Shown: in pieces, positions 10,326 through 21,965 of the stretch
Numbering within the stretch: the stretch's first letter is position 1
Layout of the letters: the number at the start of each line of letters is the position of its first letter
Assembly (NCBI GenBank): GCA_037178625.1
Contig: CM074132.1
Location: 1,736,001-1,800,000 of the forward strand
Length of the DNA stretch: 64,000 nucleotides
From: Skeletonema tropicum
Taxonomy: Eukaryota; Bacillariophyta; Thalassiosirophyceae; Thalassiosirales; Thalassiosiraceae
Direction: 5' to 3'
Translations under genes and position numbers: made by a program
Notes under the pieces: generated by a model
What the model saw: only the letters and a program-made list of their open reading frames with translations
Told to the model about the DNA's origin: nothing
The model's database searches: none

Positions 10326-10514
10326 ACAACCGTATGGTTGAACTAATCCTGGCCAGGAGACTATTTAGGTCTTCTGGCTTGGAGTGCGATCTGAGAAACA
10401 GTTGTGGAGGCAGTATAGAGCACTATCAATGCTACCGACACAGCACACATGTTGGTTAGTCATAATTTCGCCCCTAGAGGGCTAATCAGACGTACTTTAA
10501 AATTTCTGTTATAT
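10326..10514 (+). other. LINE 3' UTR and SINE-matching tail
   Basis: Non-coding. GGAGTGCGATCTGAGA (10381-10396) and the terminal segment from about 10461 (ATAATTTCGCCCCTAGAGGG...GACGTACTTTAAAATTTC) both have counterparts in the SINE at 56407-56724. The GCCC...GGGC hairpin is kept in both. Confidence 0.75.
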
Positions 10515-10531
10515 TATTGAATAACGGTCGT
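10515..10531. repeat. Target-site duplication of the LINE, right copy
   Basis: TATTGAATAACGGTCGT, identical to 8345-8361. It directly follows the LINE 3' end. Confidence 0.9.
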
Positions 10532-12160
10532 AGTGGTATTGTTGATGATGGTAGCGTGATATTGCCACCGGAGAATGAATGCCTGCAATCGAGGCGTAGT
10601 ACCAACAGCTGGAATCAGTGGCCAAGATGGCCATTCGTCACGAAGAAGAAATCAAGCACTATCCACAACAATAACCGCAATCAAAGAAGCTATGATACAA
10701 ACTATGAAATTATCATACTGGAAGCCAATCAAATAGGCGTCGGATCATCCGGAGGTGCCAAAGGACTCGTCGTTCCCGGCTTCCAAGTCCCCCTGGAAGA
10801 TTTGGAAGAGGGTGCCATTGACAATGACAGTAGTGATAAGCACTGTTGGACTGTACCATCACTACTTTACAAACTCGAATCTATTCTGCCTAGTAGGCAA
10901 ACCGAGTCGCATCATCATCATCCAAGATATACCAAGGATGTAGTTCAGGAGATGTACAAGTTGAGTTATATTGCGTTGGATAGATTGCGGTCGATTGTAA
11001 AGTTGTATGAGATTGATTGTGATTGGGTCGAATCGGGTGCTGTGGAGGGGAGTATTCATCCTATGGAAGAGGACAATGAAGAGGAGGAGGATGAAGAGGA
11101 TTGTGATGGTTGTCGTATTTTGAGTGGGGAGGAGGTGAATGAAATGATGGGTAGATCTTCCATTGAGGGTAGTAATGATTTGTATCGGTGGGGAGAGTAT
11201 GACCCAGGCTGCGCAGCTGTAAACCCATTGAAGCTGACGATTGGTTTGGCTGATGCGTTGGAACGATGGGGAGTACGAATTTATGAACATACCAGATTGA
11301 TGAGGTTGGAAAAGACAGAAGATGCTGTGACTGAGGAAAGAAGCTCAAAAATCAGTGGAGGGAAGTACACACTCACTACAAACGACGGAAGCACAATACA
11401 CTGTGATCATGTGGTTCTGTGTACCGGCGCCGATACTTTATCCAGTGATGTATCACGTCGTTTAGAGCAGTCCTTTGTCCCAATATATACTTGGATGGCT
11501 GCCACAGAGCCATTGTATGACGAGTGTCCGTTGAAGGACAAGGTCGACAACAACATCTGTGACAATGAGAAATGTCAGCAGGTGAAACGCCCCGCTCCAA
11601 TGTGTGGAGATGATCACATCTCTCTCAACTATTGGAGAAACAATCATAAAGACGAAGGGCGTTTACTCTTTGGTTCGCTGGCTGATACGTTTGCCTTTCC
11701 AGATTGGCTAATATCGTGGAGATTGCGGAATGCCATAACGGAAGTGTATCCTCAACTGAACAATGTTCGTTTTGATAACGTTTGGGGAGGTAAATTGGCA
11801 TTTGCACCGAACTCTATGCCTTTGATTGGTCGAGACACAGATTACGATGACATTATCAGTGATGCAACGGAGAAGACTCATTCGTCAAAGAATTTTAGCT
11901 CGGGGGTATGGTACGCAACTGGCTTCGCTGGTCATGGGATTGTACCAACCGCCATGGCTGGAAGTGTACTTGCCAATGCAATTCTAGAGATTCCTGATCA
12001 GCAACAGTGGAAGCTTTTTCAGACATACTTTCCCCCATTGTCATTTAATGGATACCCTTATTCTCGGTTAGGTGCTGGTATGGTATTATCAATTTACAAC
12101 GTGTGGGATTGGGCCGGAAAGAAGGGAATTCCTCTACCAGCATTGCCCAAGCTTTGGTAG
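10532..12160 (+). pseudogene. FAD-dependent oxidoreductase copy A, 3' fragment
   Basis: Continues the enzyme from just after the insertion to the normal C-terminus (…LPALPKLW), about 97% like copy B. It contains the second FAD-binding strand (YEIIILEANQIGVGSSG), the substrate-domain segment FVPIYTWMAATEPL typical of DAO/gamma-glutamylputrescine oxidase relatives, and the FAD-contacting GVWYATGFAGHGIVPTAMAG. The conserved arginine of GSSGR is glycine here (GSSGG), which suggests relaxed constraint after the LINE hit. The first in-frame ATG would omit the Rossmann strand, so a functional product is unlikely. Confidence 0.85.
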
Positions 12161-13124
12161 AGGCGTAAGTGCAATCACTTAAATCAAGTCAATTTAGTGT
12201 GGACGCCATGTGCGTGTGTGGAGTGCATGTATGTAGGCTGCACTTCTTTGTACCACACATCGTACGGTCTTCGGTATTGCGAAAAAGTGTATGGTACCTA
12301 TGAGTTGAAAACTTCTCTCTGTGGCATATTGGATCTGCAACCGGTGATAATGTATCTGGACACGGCTATCGACTTCATCAATTCGACCTTACAATTGCGG
12401 ATCTTTCTATTTTTTTATCAGAGCATTTCAACAAGTGTTGTTCGCAGAGTTGTTTTCCCTATTGCGAGTGATGCTGCATTTCGATTCAGCTTCAAAATAG
12501 AATGAGTTTGTTGAATGTGGGTATGTAGGCTCTACATAGGCTAGGGTCGGTTCTAGAGGTATTTCGAATTTTACCCTGTACCTCCCTCTCAAAGAGTACC
12601 AACTGATACGATGCGTATGGAATGCTGTAAGGTACTCTAGATAGAGGATTATCATGAGTACGTGCAAGTTTGTAGGTCTGTAGGTTATTTCAGGGCTACG
12701 GTGAACAATGCTTGTTGGGCCATGTTGTTGGCTTGGGAGCAGCGTGAGCTGACGTGAAGCTGTTCTCCTTCACTGGGGTTTTTGTATCACGTCAATATCG
12801 TAGCGTCAGCTCAAAACTCATTCAAATACAGAACGAAAGTGTAAGGTGAACGATATGTCCAGAGTCAAACTCTTCCATCCTTGTTCGCTTATCGGCTATT
12901 GCTTTACGGATGGAGTCAGCCATGAGTGCACAGTATATGTGATCGTAAAGAACAGGAGAACGTCAACCAAAAGAAAGTTACTGTTAACACTGTCCTAAAA
13001 TATTAATGTTACAGCCACATATTCTATTATCACAAAGTCTTTGTACACATATTCTCATAGACTGCCTCAGCAATCAATATCTGGACAATGTCTATCAACT
13101 TGTCACGGTACATCCTCTTCACCC
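12161..13124. other. Convergent intergenic region between FAD and lectin genes (A)
   Basis: About 960 bp, homologous to 38752-40100. It holds the 3' ends of two convergent genes. A short open frame at 12197-12505 is not preserved as a protein between duplicons (C-termini differ through indels) and is not called. I see no RNA gene. Confidence 0.5.
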
Positions 13125-16100
13125 TTAGGGGCATACCGCTAATGTTTCAAAACCTTGCCCAGATTGGACGGCATAATAGTCTGTAATGACGCCCGTAGTA
13201 GCATCTTGAGCCTTGATGCACATATAATAAGTGCATTCACACTCAGATGTGTAACCAGGTAGATACAAAACAAGCCCTTGATCTGATATTCCTGAAGTGT
13301 AGATAGTAGTGGAAGGGTTCTGAACAACGGCGAGGTTACCATCACTTCCAAATTTGGCAAAATCCCCAACACTAAAAGATTGCCAAAGTACAGAAGGAAT
13401 TTCTGTGTTATACAATACCAGATTCCCATCATTTTGAAAAATCAACAAAAATTTATCATCAGGAGTAACGATATTTTGACCAATCAACAGTAAGAACTCG
13501 TCTCTCCCAAACCCTTCATAGGAGGGCTCTAGAGAAGGCATCGAACTGGGCTCTGACGATGGCTCGGTCGACGTTGAAGGAACGAAACTTGGCTCTGATG
13601 AAGGAGAAAAGGATACCGATGGATACAACGAGGGAGTTGAAGATGGTGCTCCCGATACAGAAGGGGTCAAACTGGGCTCAGAAGAAGGAGCACTGGAGGG
13701 AATCGAACTAGGCTCTGATGAAGGCTGGCTCGACAATGAAGGAACGCTACTAGGCTGAGAAGAAGGAGCACTAGACAACGATGGGTTCAATGAAGGAGTC
13801 GAAGATGGTTGTCCACTGGGCTCTGATGAAGGAGACGTAGATAGTGATGGATTCAACGAGGGAGCCGAAGATGGTTGTGCACTTGGTTCAGAAGAAGGAG
13901 CACTAGACAACGATGGATTCAATGAAGGAGTCGAAGATGGTTGTCCACTAGGCTCTGATGAAGGAGACGTAGATAGTGATGGATTCAACGAGGGAGCCGA
14001 AGATGGTTGTGCACTTGGTTCAGAAGAAGGAGCACTAGACAGCGATGGATTCAATGAAGGAGTCGAAGATGGTTGTCCACTAGGCTCTGATGAAGGAGAC
14101 GTAGATAGTGATGGATTCAACGAGGGAGCCGAAGATGGTTGTGCACTTGGTTCAGAAGAAGGAGCACTAGACAACGATGGATTCAATGAAGGAGTCGAAG
14201 ATGGTTGTCCACTGGGCTCTGATGAAGGAGACGTAGATAGTGATGGATTCAAAGAGGGAGCCGAAGATGGTTGTGCACTTGGTTCAGAAGAAGGAGCACT
14301 AGACAACGATGGATTCAATGAAGGAGTCGAAGATGGTTGTCCACTAGGCTCTGATGAAGGAGACGTAGATAGTGATGGATTCAACGAGGGAGCCGAAGAT
14401 GGTTGTGCACTTGGTTCAGAAGAAGGAGCACTAGACAACGATGGATTCAATGAAGGAGTCGAAGATGGTTGTCCACTAGGCTCTGATGAAGGAGACGTAG
14501 ATAGTGATGGATTCAACGAGGGAGCCGAAGATGGTTGTGCACTTGGTTCAGAAGAAGGAGCACTAGACAGCGATGGATTCAATGAAGGAGTCGAAGATGG
14601 TTGTCCACTAGGCTCTGATGAAGGAGACGTAGATAGTGATGGATTCAACGAGGGAGCCGAAGATGGTTGTGCACTTGGTTCAGAAGAAGGAGCACTAGAC
14701 AACGATGGATTCAATGAAGGAGTCGAAGATGGTTGTCCACTGGGCTCTGATGAAGGAGACGTAGATAGTGATGGATTCAAAGAGGGAGCCGAAGATGGTT
14801 GTGCACTTGGTTCAGAAGAAGGAGCACTAGACAACGATGGATTCAATGAAGGAGTCGAAGATGGTTGTCCACTAGGCTCTGATGAAGGAGACGTAGATAG
14901 TGATGGATTCAACGAGGGAGCCGAAGATGGTTGTGCACTTGGTTCAGAAGAAGGAGCACTAGACAACGATGGATTCAATGAAGGAGTCGAAGATGGTTGT
15001 CCACTAGGCTCTGATGAAGGAGACGTAGATAGTGATGGATTCAACGAGGGAGCCGAAGATGGTTGTGCACTTGGTTCAGAAGAAGGAGCACTAGACAACG
15101 ATGGATTCAATGAAGGAGTCGAAGATGGTTGTCCACTAGGCTCTGATGAAGGAGACGTAGATAGTGATGGATTCAACGAGGGAGCCGAAGATGGTTGTGC
15201 ACTTGGTTCAGAAGAAGGAGCACTAGACAACGATGGATTCAATGAAGGAGTCGAAGATGGTTGTCCACTGGGCTCTGATGAAGGAGACGTAGATAGTGAT
15301 GGATTCAAAGAGGGAGCCGAAGATGGTTGTGCACTTGGTTCAGAAGAAGGAGCACTAGACAACGATGGATTCAATGAAGGAGTCGAAGATGGTTGTCCAC
15401 TAGGCTCTGATGAAGGAGACGTAGATAGTGATGGATTCAACGAGGGAGCCGAAGATGGTTGTGCACTTGGTTCAGAAGAAGGAGCACTAGACAGCGATGG
15501 ATTCAATGAAGGAGTCGAAGATGGTTGTCCACTAGGCTCTGATGAAGGAGACGTAGATAGTGATGGATTCAACGAGGGAGCCGAAGATGGTTGTGCACTT
15601 GGTTCAGAAGAAGGAGCACTAGACAACGATGGATTCAATGAAGGAGTCGAAGATGGTTGTCCACTGGGCTCTGATGAAGGAGACGTAGATAGTGATGGAT
15701 TCAACGAGGGAGCCGAAGATGGTTGTGCACTTGGTTCAGAAGAAGGAGCACTAGACAACGATGGATTCAATGAAGGAGTCGAAGATGGTTGTCCACTGGG
15801 CTCTGATGAAGGAAACGTAGATAGTGATGGATTCAACGAGGGAGCCGAAGATGGTTGTGCACTTGGTTCAGAAGAAGGAGCACTAGACAACGATGGATTC
15901 AATGAAGGAGTCGAAGATGGTTGTCCACTGGGCTCTGATGAAGGAGACGTAGATAGTGATGGATTCAACGAGGGAGCCGAAGATGGTTGTGCACTTGGTT
16001 CAGAAGAAGGAGCACTAGACAGCGATGGATTCAATGAAGGAGTCGAAGATGGTTGTCCACTAGGCTCTGATGAAGGAGACGTAGATAGTGATGGATTCAA

Positions 16101-19100
16101 CGAGGGAGCTGAAGATGGTTGTGCACTTGGTTCAGAAGAAGGAGCACTAGACAACGATGGATTCAATGAAGGAGTCGAAGATGGTTGTCCACTAGGCTCT
16201 GATGAAGGAGACGTAGATAGTGATGGATTCAACGAGGGAGCCGAAGATGGTTGTGCACTTGGTTCAGAAGAAGGAGCACTAGACAACGATGGATTCAATG
16301 AAGGAGTCGAAGATGGTTGTCCACTGGGCTCTGATGAAGGAGACGTAGATAGTGATGGATTCAACGAGGGAGCCGAAGATGGTTGTGCACTTGGTTCAGA
16401 AGAAGGAGCACTAGACAACGATGGATTCAATGAAGGAGTCGAAGATGGTTGTCCACTAGGCTCTGATGAAGGAGACGTAGATAGTGATGGATTCAACGAG
16501 GGAGCCGAAGATGGTTGTGCACTTGGTTCAGAAGAAGGAGCACTAGACAACGATGGATTCAATGAAGGAGTCGAAGATGGTTGTCCACTAGGCTCTGATG
16601 AAGGAGACGTAGATAGTGATGGATTCAACGAGGGAGCCGAAGATGGTTGTGCACTTGGTTCAGAAGAAGGAGCACTAGACAACGATGGATTCAATGAAGG
16701 AGTCGAAGATGGTTGTCCACTAGGCTCTGATGAAGGAGACGTAGATAGTGATGGATTCAACGAGGGAGCCGAAGATGGTTGTGCACTTGGTTCAGAAGAA
16801 GGAGCACTAGACAACGATGGATTCAATGAAGGAGTCGAAGATGGTTGTCCACTAGGCTCTGATGAAGGAAACGTAGATAGTGATGGATTCAACGAGGGAG
16901 CCGAAGATGGTTGTGCACTTGGTTCAGAAGAAGGAGCACTAGACAACGATGGATTCAATGAAGGAGTCGAAGATGGTTGTCCACTGGGCTCTGATGAAGG
17001 AGACGTAGATAGTGATGGATTCAACGAGGGAGCCGAAGATGGTTGTGCACTTGGTTCAGAAGAAGGAGCACTAGACAACGATGGATTCAATGAAGGAGTC
17101 GAAGATGGTTGTCCACTAGGCTCTGATGAAGGAGACGTAGATAGTGATGGATTCAACGAGGGAGCCGAAGATGGTTGTGCACTTGGTTCAGAAGAAGGAG
17201 CACTAGACAACGATGGATTCAATGAAGGAGTCGAAGATGGTTGTCCACTAGGCTCTGATGAAGGAGACGTAGATAGTGATGGATTCAACGAGGGAGCCGA
17301 AGATGGTTGTGCACTTGGTTCAGAAGAAGGAGCACTAGACAGCGATGGATTCAATGAAGGAGTCGAAGATGGTTGTCCACTAGGCTCTGATGAAGGAGAC
17401 GTAGATAGTGATGGATTCAACGAGGGAGCCGAAGATGGTTGTGCACTTGGTTCAGAAGAAGGAGCACTAGACAACGATGGATTCAATGAAGGAGTCGAAG
17501 ATGGTTGTCCACTAGGCTCTGATGAAGGAGACGTAGATAGTGATGGATTCAACGAGGGAGCCGAAGATGGTTGTGCACTTGGTTCAGAAGAAGGAGCACT
17601 AGACAGCGATGGATTCAATGAAGGAGTCGAAGATGGTTGTCCACTGGGCTCTGATGAAGGAGACGTAGATAGTGATGGATTCAACGAGGGAGCCGAAGAT
17701 GGTTGTGCACTTGGTTCAGAAGAAGGAGCACTAGACAACGATGGATTCAATGAAGGAGTCGAAGATGGTTGTCCACTAGGCTCTGATGAAGGAGACGTAG
17801 ATAGTGATGGATTCAACGAGGGAGCCGAAGATGGTTGTGCACTTGGTTCAGAAGAAGGAGCACTAGACAGCGATGGATTCAATGAAGGAGTCGAAGATGG
17901 TTGTCCACTAGGCTCTGATGAAGGAGACGTAGATAGTGATGGATTCAACGAGGGAGCCGAAGATGGTTGTGCACTTGGTTCAGAAGAAGGAGCACTAGAC
18001 AACGATGGATTCAATGAAGGAGTCGAAGATGGTTGTCCACTAGGCTCTGATGAAGGAGACGTAGATAGTGATGGATTCAACGAGGGAGCCGAAGATGGTT
18101 GTGCACTTGGTTCAGAAGAAGGAGCACTAGACAGCGATGGATTCAATGAAGGAGTCGAAGATGGTTGTCCACTAGGCTCTGATGAAGGAAACGTAGATAG
18201 TGATGGATTCAACGAGGGAGCCGAAGATGGTTGTGCACTTGGTTCAGAAGAAGGAGCACTAGACAACGATGGATTCAATGAAGGAGTCGAAGATGGTTGT
18301 CCACTGGGCTCTGATGAAGGAGACGTAGATAGTGATGGATTCAACGAGGGAGCCGAAGATGGTTGTGCACTTGGTTCAGAAGAAGGAGCACTAGACAACG
18401 ATGGATTCAATGAAGGAGTCGAAGATGGTTGTCCACTAGGCTCTGATGAAGGAGACGTAGATAGTGATGGATTCAACGAGGGAGCCGAAGATGGTTGTGC
18501 ACTTGGTTCAGAAGAAGGAGCACTAGACAACGATGGATTCAATGAAGGAGTCGAAGATGGTTGTCCACTAGGCTCTGATGAAGGAGACGTAGATAGTGAT
18601 GGATTCAACGAGGGAGCCGAAGATGGTTGTGCACTTGGTTCAGAAGAAGGAGCACTAGACAGCGATGGATTCAATGAAGGAGTCGAAGATGGTTGTCCAC
18701 TAGGCTCTGATGAAGGAGACGTAGATAGTGATGGATTCAACGAGGGAGCCGAAGATGGTTGTGCACTTGGTTCAGAAGAAGGAGCACTAGACAACGATGG
18801 ATTCAATGAAGGAGTCGAAGATGGTTGTCCACTAGGCTCTGATGAAGGAGACGTAGATAGTGATGGATTCAACGAGGGAGCCGAAGATGGTTGTGCACTT
18901 GGTTCAGAAGAAGGAGCACTAGACAGCGATGGATTCAATGAAGGAGTCGAAGATGGTTGTCCACTGGGCTCTGATGAAGGAGATGTAGATAGTGATGGAT
19001 TCAACGAGGGAGCCGAAGATGGTTGTGCACTTGGTTCAGAAGAAGGAGCACTAGACAACGATGGATTCAATGAAGGAGTCGAAGATGGTTGTCCACTAGG

Positions 19101-19387
19101 CTCTGATGAAGGAGACGTAGATAGTGATGGATTCAACGAGGGAGCCGAAGATGGTTGTGCACTTGGTTCAGAAGAAGGAGCACTAGACAGCGATGGATTC
19201 AATGAAGGAGTCGAAGATGGTTGTCCACTAGGCTCTGATGAAGGAGACGTAGATAGTGATGGATTCAACGAGGGAGCCGAAGATGGTTGTGCACTTGGTT
19301 CAGAAGAAGGAGCACTAGACAACGATGGATTCAATGAAGGAGTCGAAGATGGTTGTCCACTGGGCTCTGATGAAGGAGACGTAGATA
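13125..19387 (-). CDS. Giant Ser/Pro-repeat protein with C-terminal bulb-type lectin domain, copy A (partial)
   Basis: The frame is open from the 500-N gap to the stop at 13125, over 2080 codons; the N-terminus, presumably with a signal peptide, is in the gap. The array is ~43 tandem 44-aa units (132 bp), each made of two 22-aa halves (SLNPSLSSAPSSEPSAQPSSAP and SLNPSLSTSPSSEPSGQPSSTP), a P-S-x-x-P-S rhythm typical of secreted/cell-wall stramenopile proteins and likely a glycosylated rod. After degenerate repeats (13500-13760) comes a ~110-aa domain with QNDGNLVLY (13410-13436), the exact QxDxNxVxY mannose-binding motif of B-lectins, followed by VLWQS and a degenerate second site GSDGNLAVV. 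The tail contains SECECTYYMC. Probable role: extracellular adhesion or carbohydrate binding (inference). It is convergent with the FAD gene. Confidence 0.8.
13765..19387. repeat. 132-bp coding minisatellite, ~43 units, with higher-order structure (copy A)
   Basis: The unit length is 132 bp measured between successive CGAAGATGGTTGTCCACT landmarks. Variant units recur at multiples: AAAGAGGGAGCC at about 14248, 14776 and 15304 (steps of 4 units); GACAGCGATGG at about 14038 and 14566 (4 units) and again further on; GGAAACGTAG at about 15810, 16868 and 18188 (8 and 10 units). This implies multi-unit duplications. Confidence 0.9.
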
Positions 19388-19887
19388 NNNNNNNNNNNNN
19401 NNNNNNNNNNNNNNNNNNNNNNNNNNNNNNNNNNNNNNNNNNNNNNNNNNNNNNNNNNNNNNNNNNNNNNNNNNNNNNNNNNNNNNNNNNNNNNNNNNNN
19501 NNNNNNNNNNNNNNNNNNNNNNNNNNNNNNNNNNNNNNNNNNNNNNNNNNNNNNNNNNNNNNNNNNNNNNNNNNNNNNNNNNNNNNNNNNNNNNNNNNNN
19601 NNNNNNNNNNNNNNNNNNNNNNNNNNNNNNNNNNNNNNNNNNNNNNNNNNNNNNNNNNNNNNNNNNNNNNNNNNNNNNNNNNNNNNNNNNNNNNNNNNNN
19701 NNNNNNNNNNNNNNNNNNNNNNNNNNNNNNNNNNNNNNNNNNNNNNNNNNNNNNNNNNNNNNNNNNNNNNNNNNNNNNNNNNNNNNNNNNNNNNNNNNNN
19801 NNNNNNNNNNNNNNNNNNNNNNNNNNNNNNNNNNNNNNNNNNNNNNNNNNNNNNNNNNNNNNNNNNNNNNNNNNNNNNNNNNNNNNN
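19388..19887. other. Assembly gap (500 N)
   Basis: Exactly 500 undetermined bases, a placeholder length. It hides the 5' end of lectin gene copy A and the junction with the tandem Crypton-relic block. Confidence 0.99.
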
Positions 19888-21965
19888 GTAAAGTACGTTC
19901 ATGCGTTCACCAAAATTCAAAAAATTCGTCACACTGCTCAATGCAATGGCACGCAATGGCGACATGGACATGGCACCCTATCACACAACTATATCCAAAA
20001 CTCACAATCACCGCCCCAAAGATGCCGGATCCAATGAAGTCAAGGGCCGCCCCAGCAAGAACAAGAAGAAGGCGCCGACCCCCCGTGAAATCACCGCTGC
20101 GAATGCATCCCGCAACAAAACTCTCCTGCTGCCGATGCAAGTGCAAGGGCATCCACCGATCGTGTGAAAAGATCCTAAGTTATGATATAGAAAAAGAGTG
20201 TTTTTGATGACGGGAAGCAGCGTTGCAACTTTCCTCATTTGGTTTGGTTCGTCTTTTCCCCCGATAACCGCCCATAGAAATTGAACGATGGAGCACCTGG
20301 AAAAGATGATAGATGCTGACAATGAAGATCAGAACAAAAATGATCACAAGAGGACGGCTCTCCGAAATTATATCGTCGATGCTGTTGACGCGCTCAAACC
20401 ATTGCGTGATAGGCACCACCATATCAGTTTCCTCAGGATAGATGGGGTGAAGCTCTTGATTATGATATAGTTGTGGAGTACATATGACTACTAAGTTTAA
20501 TGTTGCTGTGGTTGAACGTTCATGCGCCGAGAAGTACATGAAGGCGCTGAAAATAACAGATGAAATCACCCCCGACATTGCAGTCGAAGATGGTAGAGTC
20601 TTCCAATCGAGCAATATAATGGAAACGCAGTGCAATTGCTTGGGTCTACGAAGTAGCAGTAGCAAGAGCGGAGATGCCTTTTGCGCAAGATCTTGGGACC
20701 TACATTAATAACACGCCACGTTGCTGCAGCAAGGCAACAACTCGGTCTCAAGCTCACGAAGGGCGAAGACGTGATGAAATCCGAAGCATACGAAATAATA
20801 AAGAGCATTTGAAAGTGGAGAGAGAGAGAGATTTTCAATCATCTCATGCTTCTTTTGGACTGGAACTTGATGAAGAGCAGTGAGAACTGTTTGAATGTGA
20901 AAATATGTGAAAATGATACGCATTGACTTCGAGGAAGTTTACTTGAATTGTTTGTATTCGATAAGGAGAAGGGTAAGCAGCGTGAGGCATGCACGGTCCA
21001 TAGCACTGCTTCGCCAATCAAGAAAAGCCTCACATCTGTCTCGTGCTGTTCGCAAGGTAGATCTTTGCGTGTTTTCTGGCACCAATACCAGTGTACTAGG
21101 TAGAGTAGTCGAATGCATGATCTCGTTGAGGAAATCAAGGATGATTTTTACGACATTGGGATCAACTGGCAAGAACTTGGTACTCATTCTACTTGAAAGG
21201 CGTCGGAAGTATGGTCGCCAATGCCAGCACTGTGGGCCCATCGATTGTTGCCTTGTGTCTACGAGCGGGCTGGAAGCTTGGAGGTGTGACGGAGATGTAT
21301 CACTTTCGTTAAGACGCAGGTGATTTGAATGTGGTAAGAAGAGCTGCCTGTCTCGATATCGAGACGACATATTATGGATATCGCCGCCATATTTCAACTG
21401 TTCGGAATTGGACCAAGATAGCAAGCTTGCGGCAATGGCAACGGCCAAAGCTGACCGCTGGCTGAAAGAGCGCATTCCAAAGTTTTGGAGATTACAAAAG
21501 AACAGCAATAGGCAGATGAAAATCTTGTGTAGGTCTACATTAAATAATGCACATTTTTACTTCAACAACCTCATTCGTTTCATTGCTGTATGTAACTTTG
21601 CGTGGTCTGGAGTGGGCGGTCTTGAGGGCACGAGCGGACACCTTGGAGGCAAATTATACCCCGTTGACAGGGCCTTTTGTACCCGGTGTAACTTTTACAC
21701 CGGAATTTTATCCACTTGTACTTACCAAAAATTACGGTGTAAAATACGTCGGAATTCGGTATTCTGTGTACTTTCCCGGTGTAACTTTTACACTTTTTCT
21801 TGAAATACACGAATATATTTTATCTCAATTCCTCTTGCTTTGTTGGCTCTTTGCTGCGGCAAGTAAAAATACACGATATTACTCCATCTTCCGGTGTAAC
21901 TTTTACACCGGGAGACAAACCAGCCCAGTGGACTGCCCACGGTCATACTTTTTGCGGCGATGCCC
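19888..21965 (+). repeat. Crypton-relic tandem unit, copy 1
   Basis: First of three head-to-tail copies of a ~2062-bp unit. Its first ~400 bp differ from copies 2 and 3 by scattered single-base or short indels (for example CAAAAAATTC against CAAAAATTC, and CCCCCCGTGA against CGA). From about 20350 on it matches them closely. The indels are concentrated next to the N gap, so poor consensus quality is a likely cause. The unit ends with three palindromic or half-palindromic GTAACTTTTACAC motifs (21683-21703, 21776-21794, 21891-21911). Confidence 0.85.
20022..21520 (+). pseudogene. Crypton-like tyrosine recombinase relic, copy 1
   Basis: Plus-strand reading in shifting frames gives a basic N-terminus (MKS-rich, RPSKNKKKAP), then LLLDWNLMKSSENCLNVK (about 20849-20902), FVFDKEKGKQREACTVH, CLRAGWKLGG-VTEMYHFR, a stop, DAGDLNVVRRAACLD, and PPYFNCSELDQDSK. 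The DWNLMKxxENC, KxKGxQ...VH, LRAGW...(D/E)xY...AGD..V and PPYF series is what I know from Crypton/YR-like genes of diatoms and oomycetes. Multiple frameshifts and stops make it dead. The catalytic tyrosine is possibly MYHF. Confidence 0.6.

Larger units (their letters stand above)
8362..10514 (+). mobile_element. 5'-truncated non-LTR retrotransposon (LINE) in the FAD gene
   Basis: A 2153-bp insertion bounded by a 17-bp direct repeat and absent from duplicon B, so the empty site is known. It contains only the 3' end of a LINE ORF2 (RNase H plus zinc finger) and a ~190-bp 3' UTR; the RT domain is missing. 5' truncation and a long TSD are the signature of target-primed reverse transcription. 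There is no poly(A): the 3' end reads GTTATAT and overlaps the target's TATT. Its last ~55 nt, with hairpin GCCCCTAGAGGGC, match the 3' end of the SINE at 56407-56724. Confidence 0.9.

Noticed and set aside
12197..12505. Small plus-strand frames after both FAD genes (also 38788-39102)
   Set aside because: The C-termini differ through indels between duplicons and there is no domain; most likely 3' UTR.
13765..19387. Reading the 132-bp array as a CRISPR or satellite
   Set aside because: There are no unique spacers, and the array is in frame and continuous with a lectin domain.
19315..19971. Open frames spanning the N runs
   Set aside because: They consist mostly of undetermined bases and are artefacts of the gaps.
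20939..21508. 189-codon minus-strand frame in each Crypton-relic unit
   Set aside because: No domain; the plus strand reads as a frameshifted recombinase across the same bases, and the three copies are identical so conservation carries no information.
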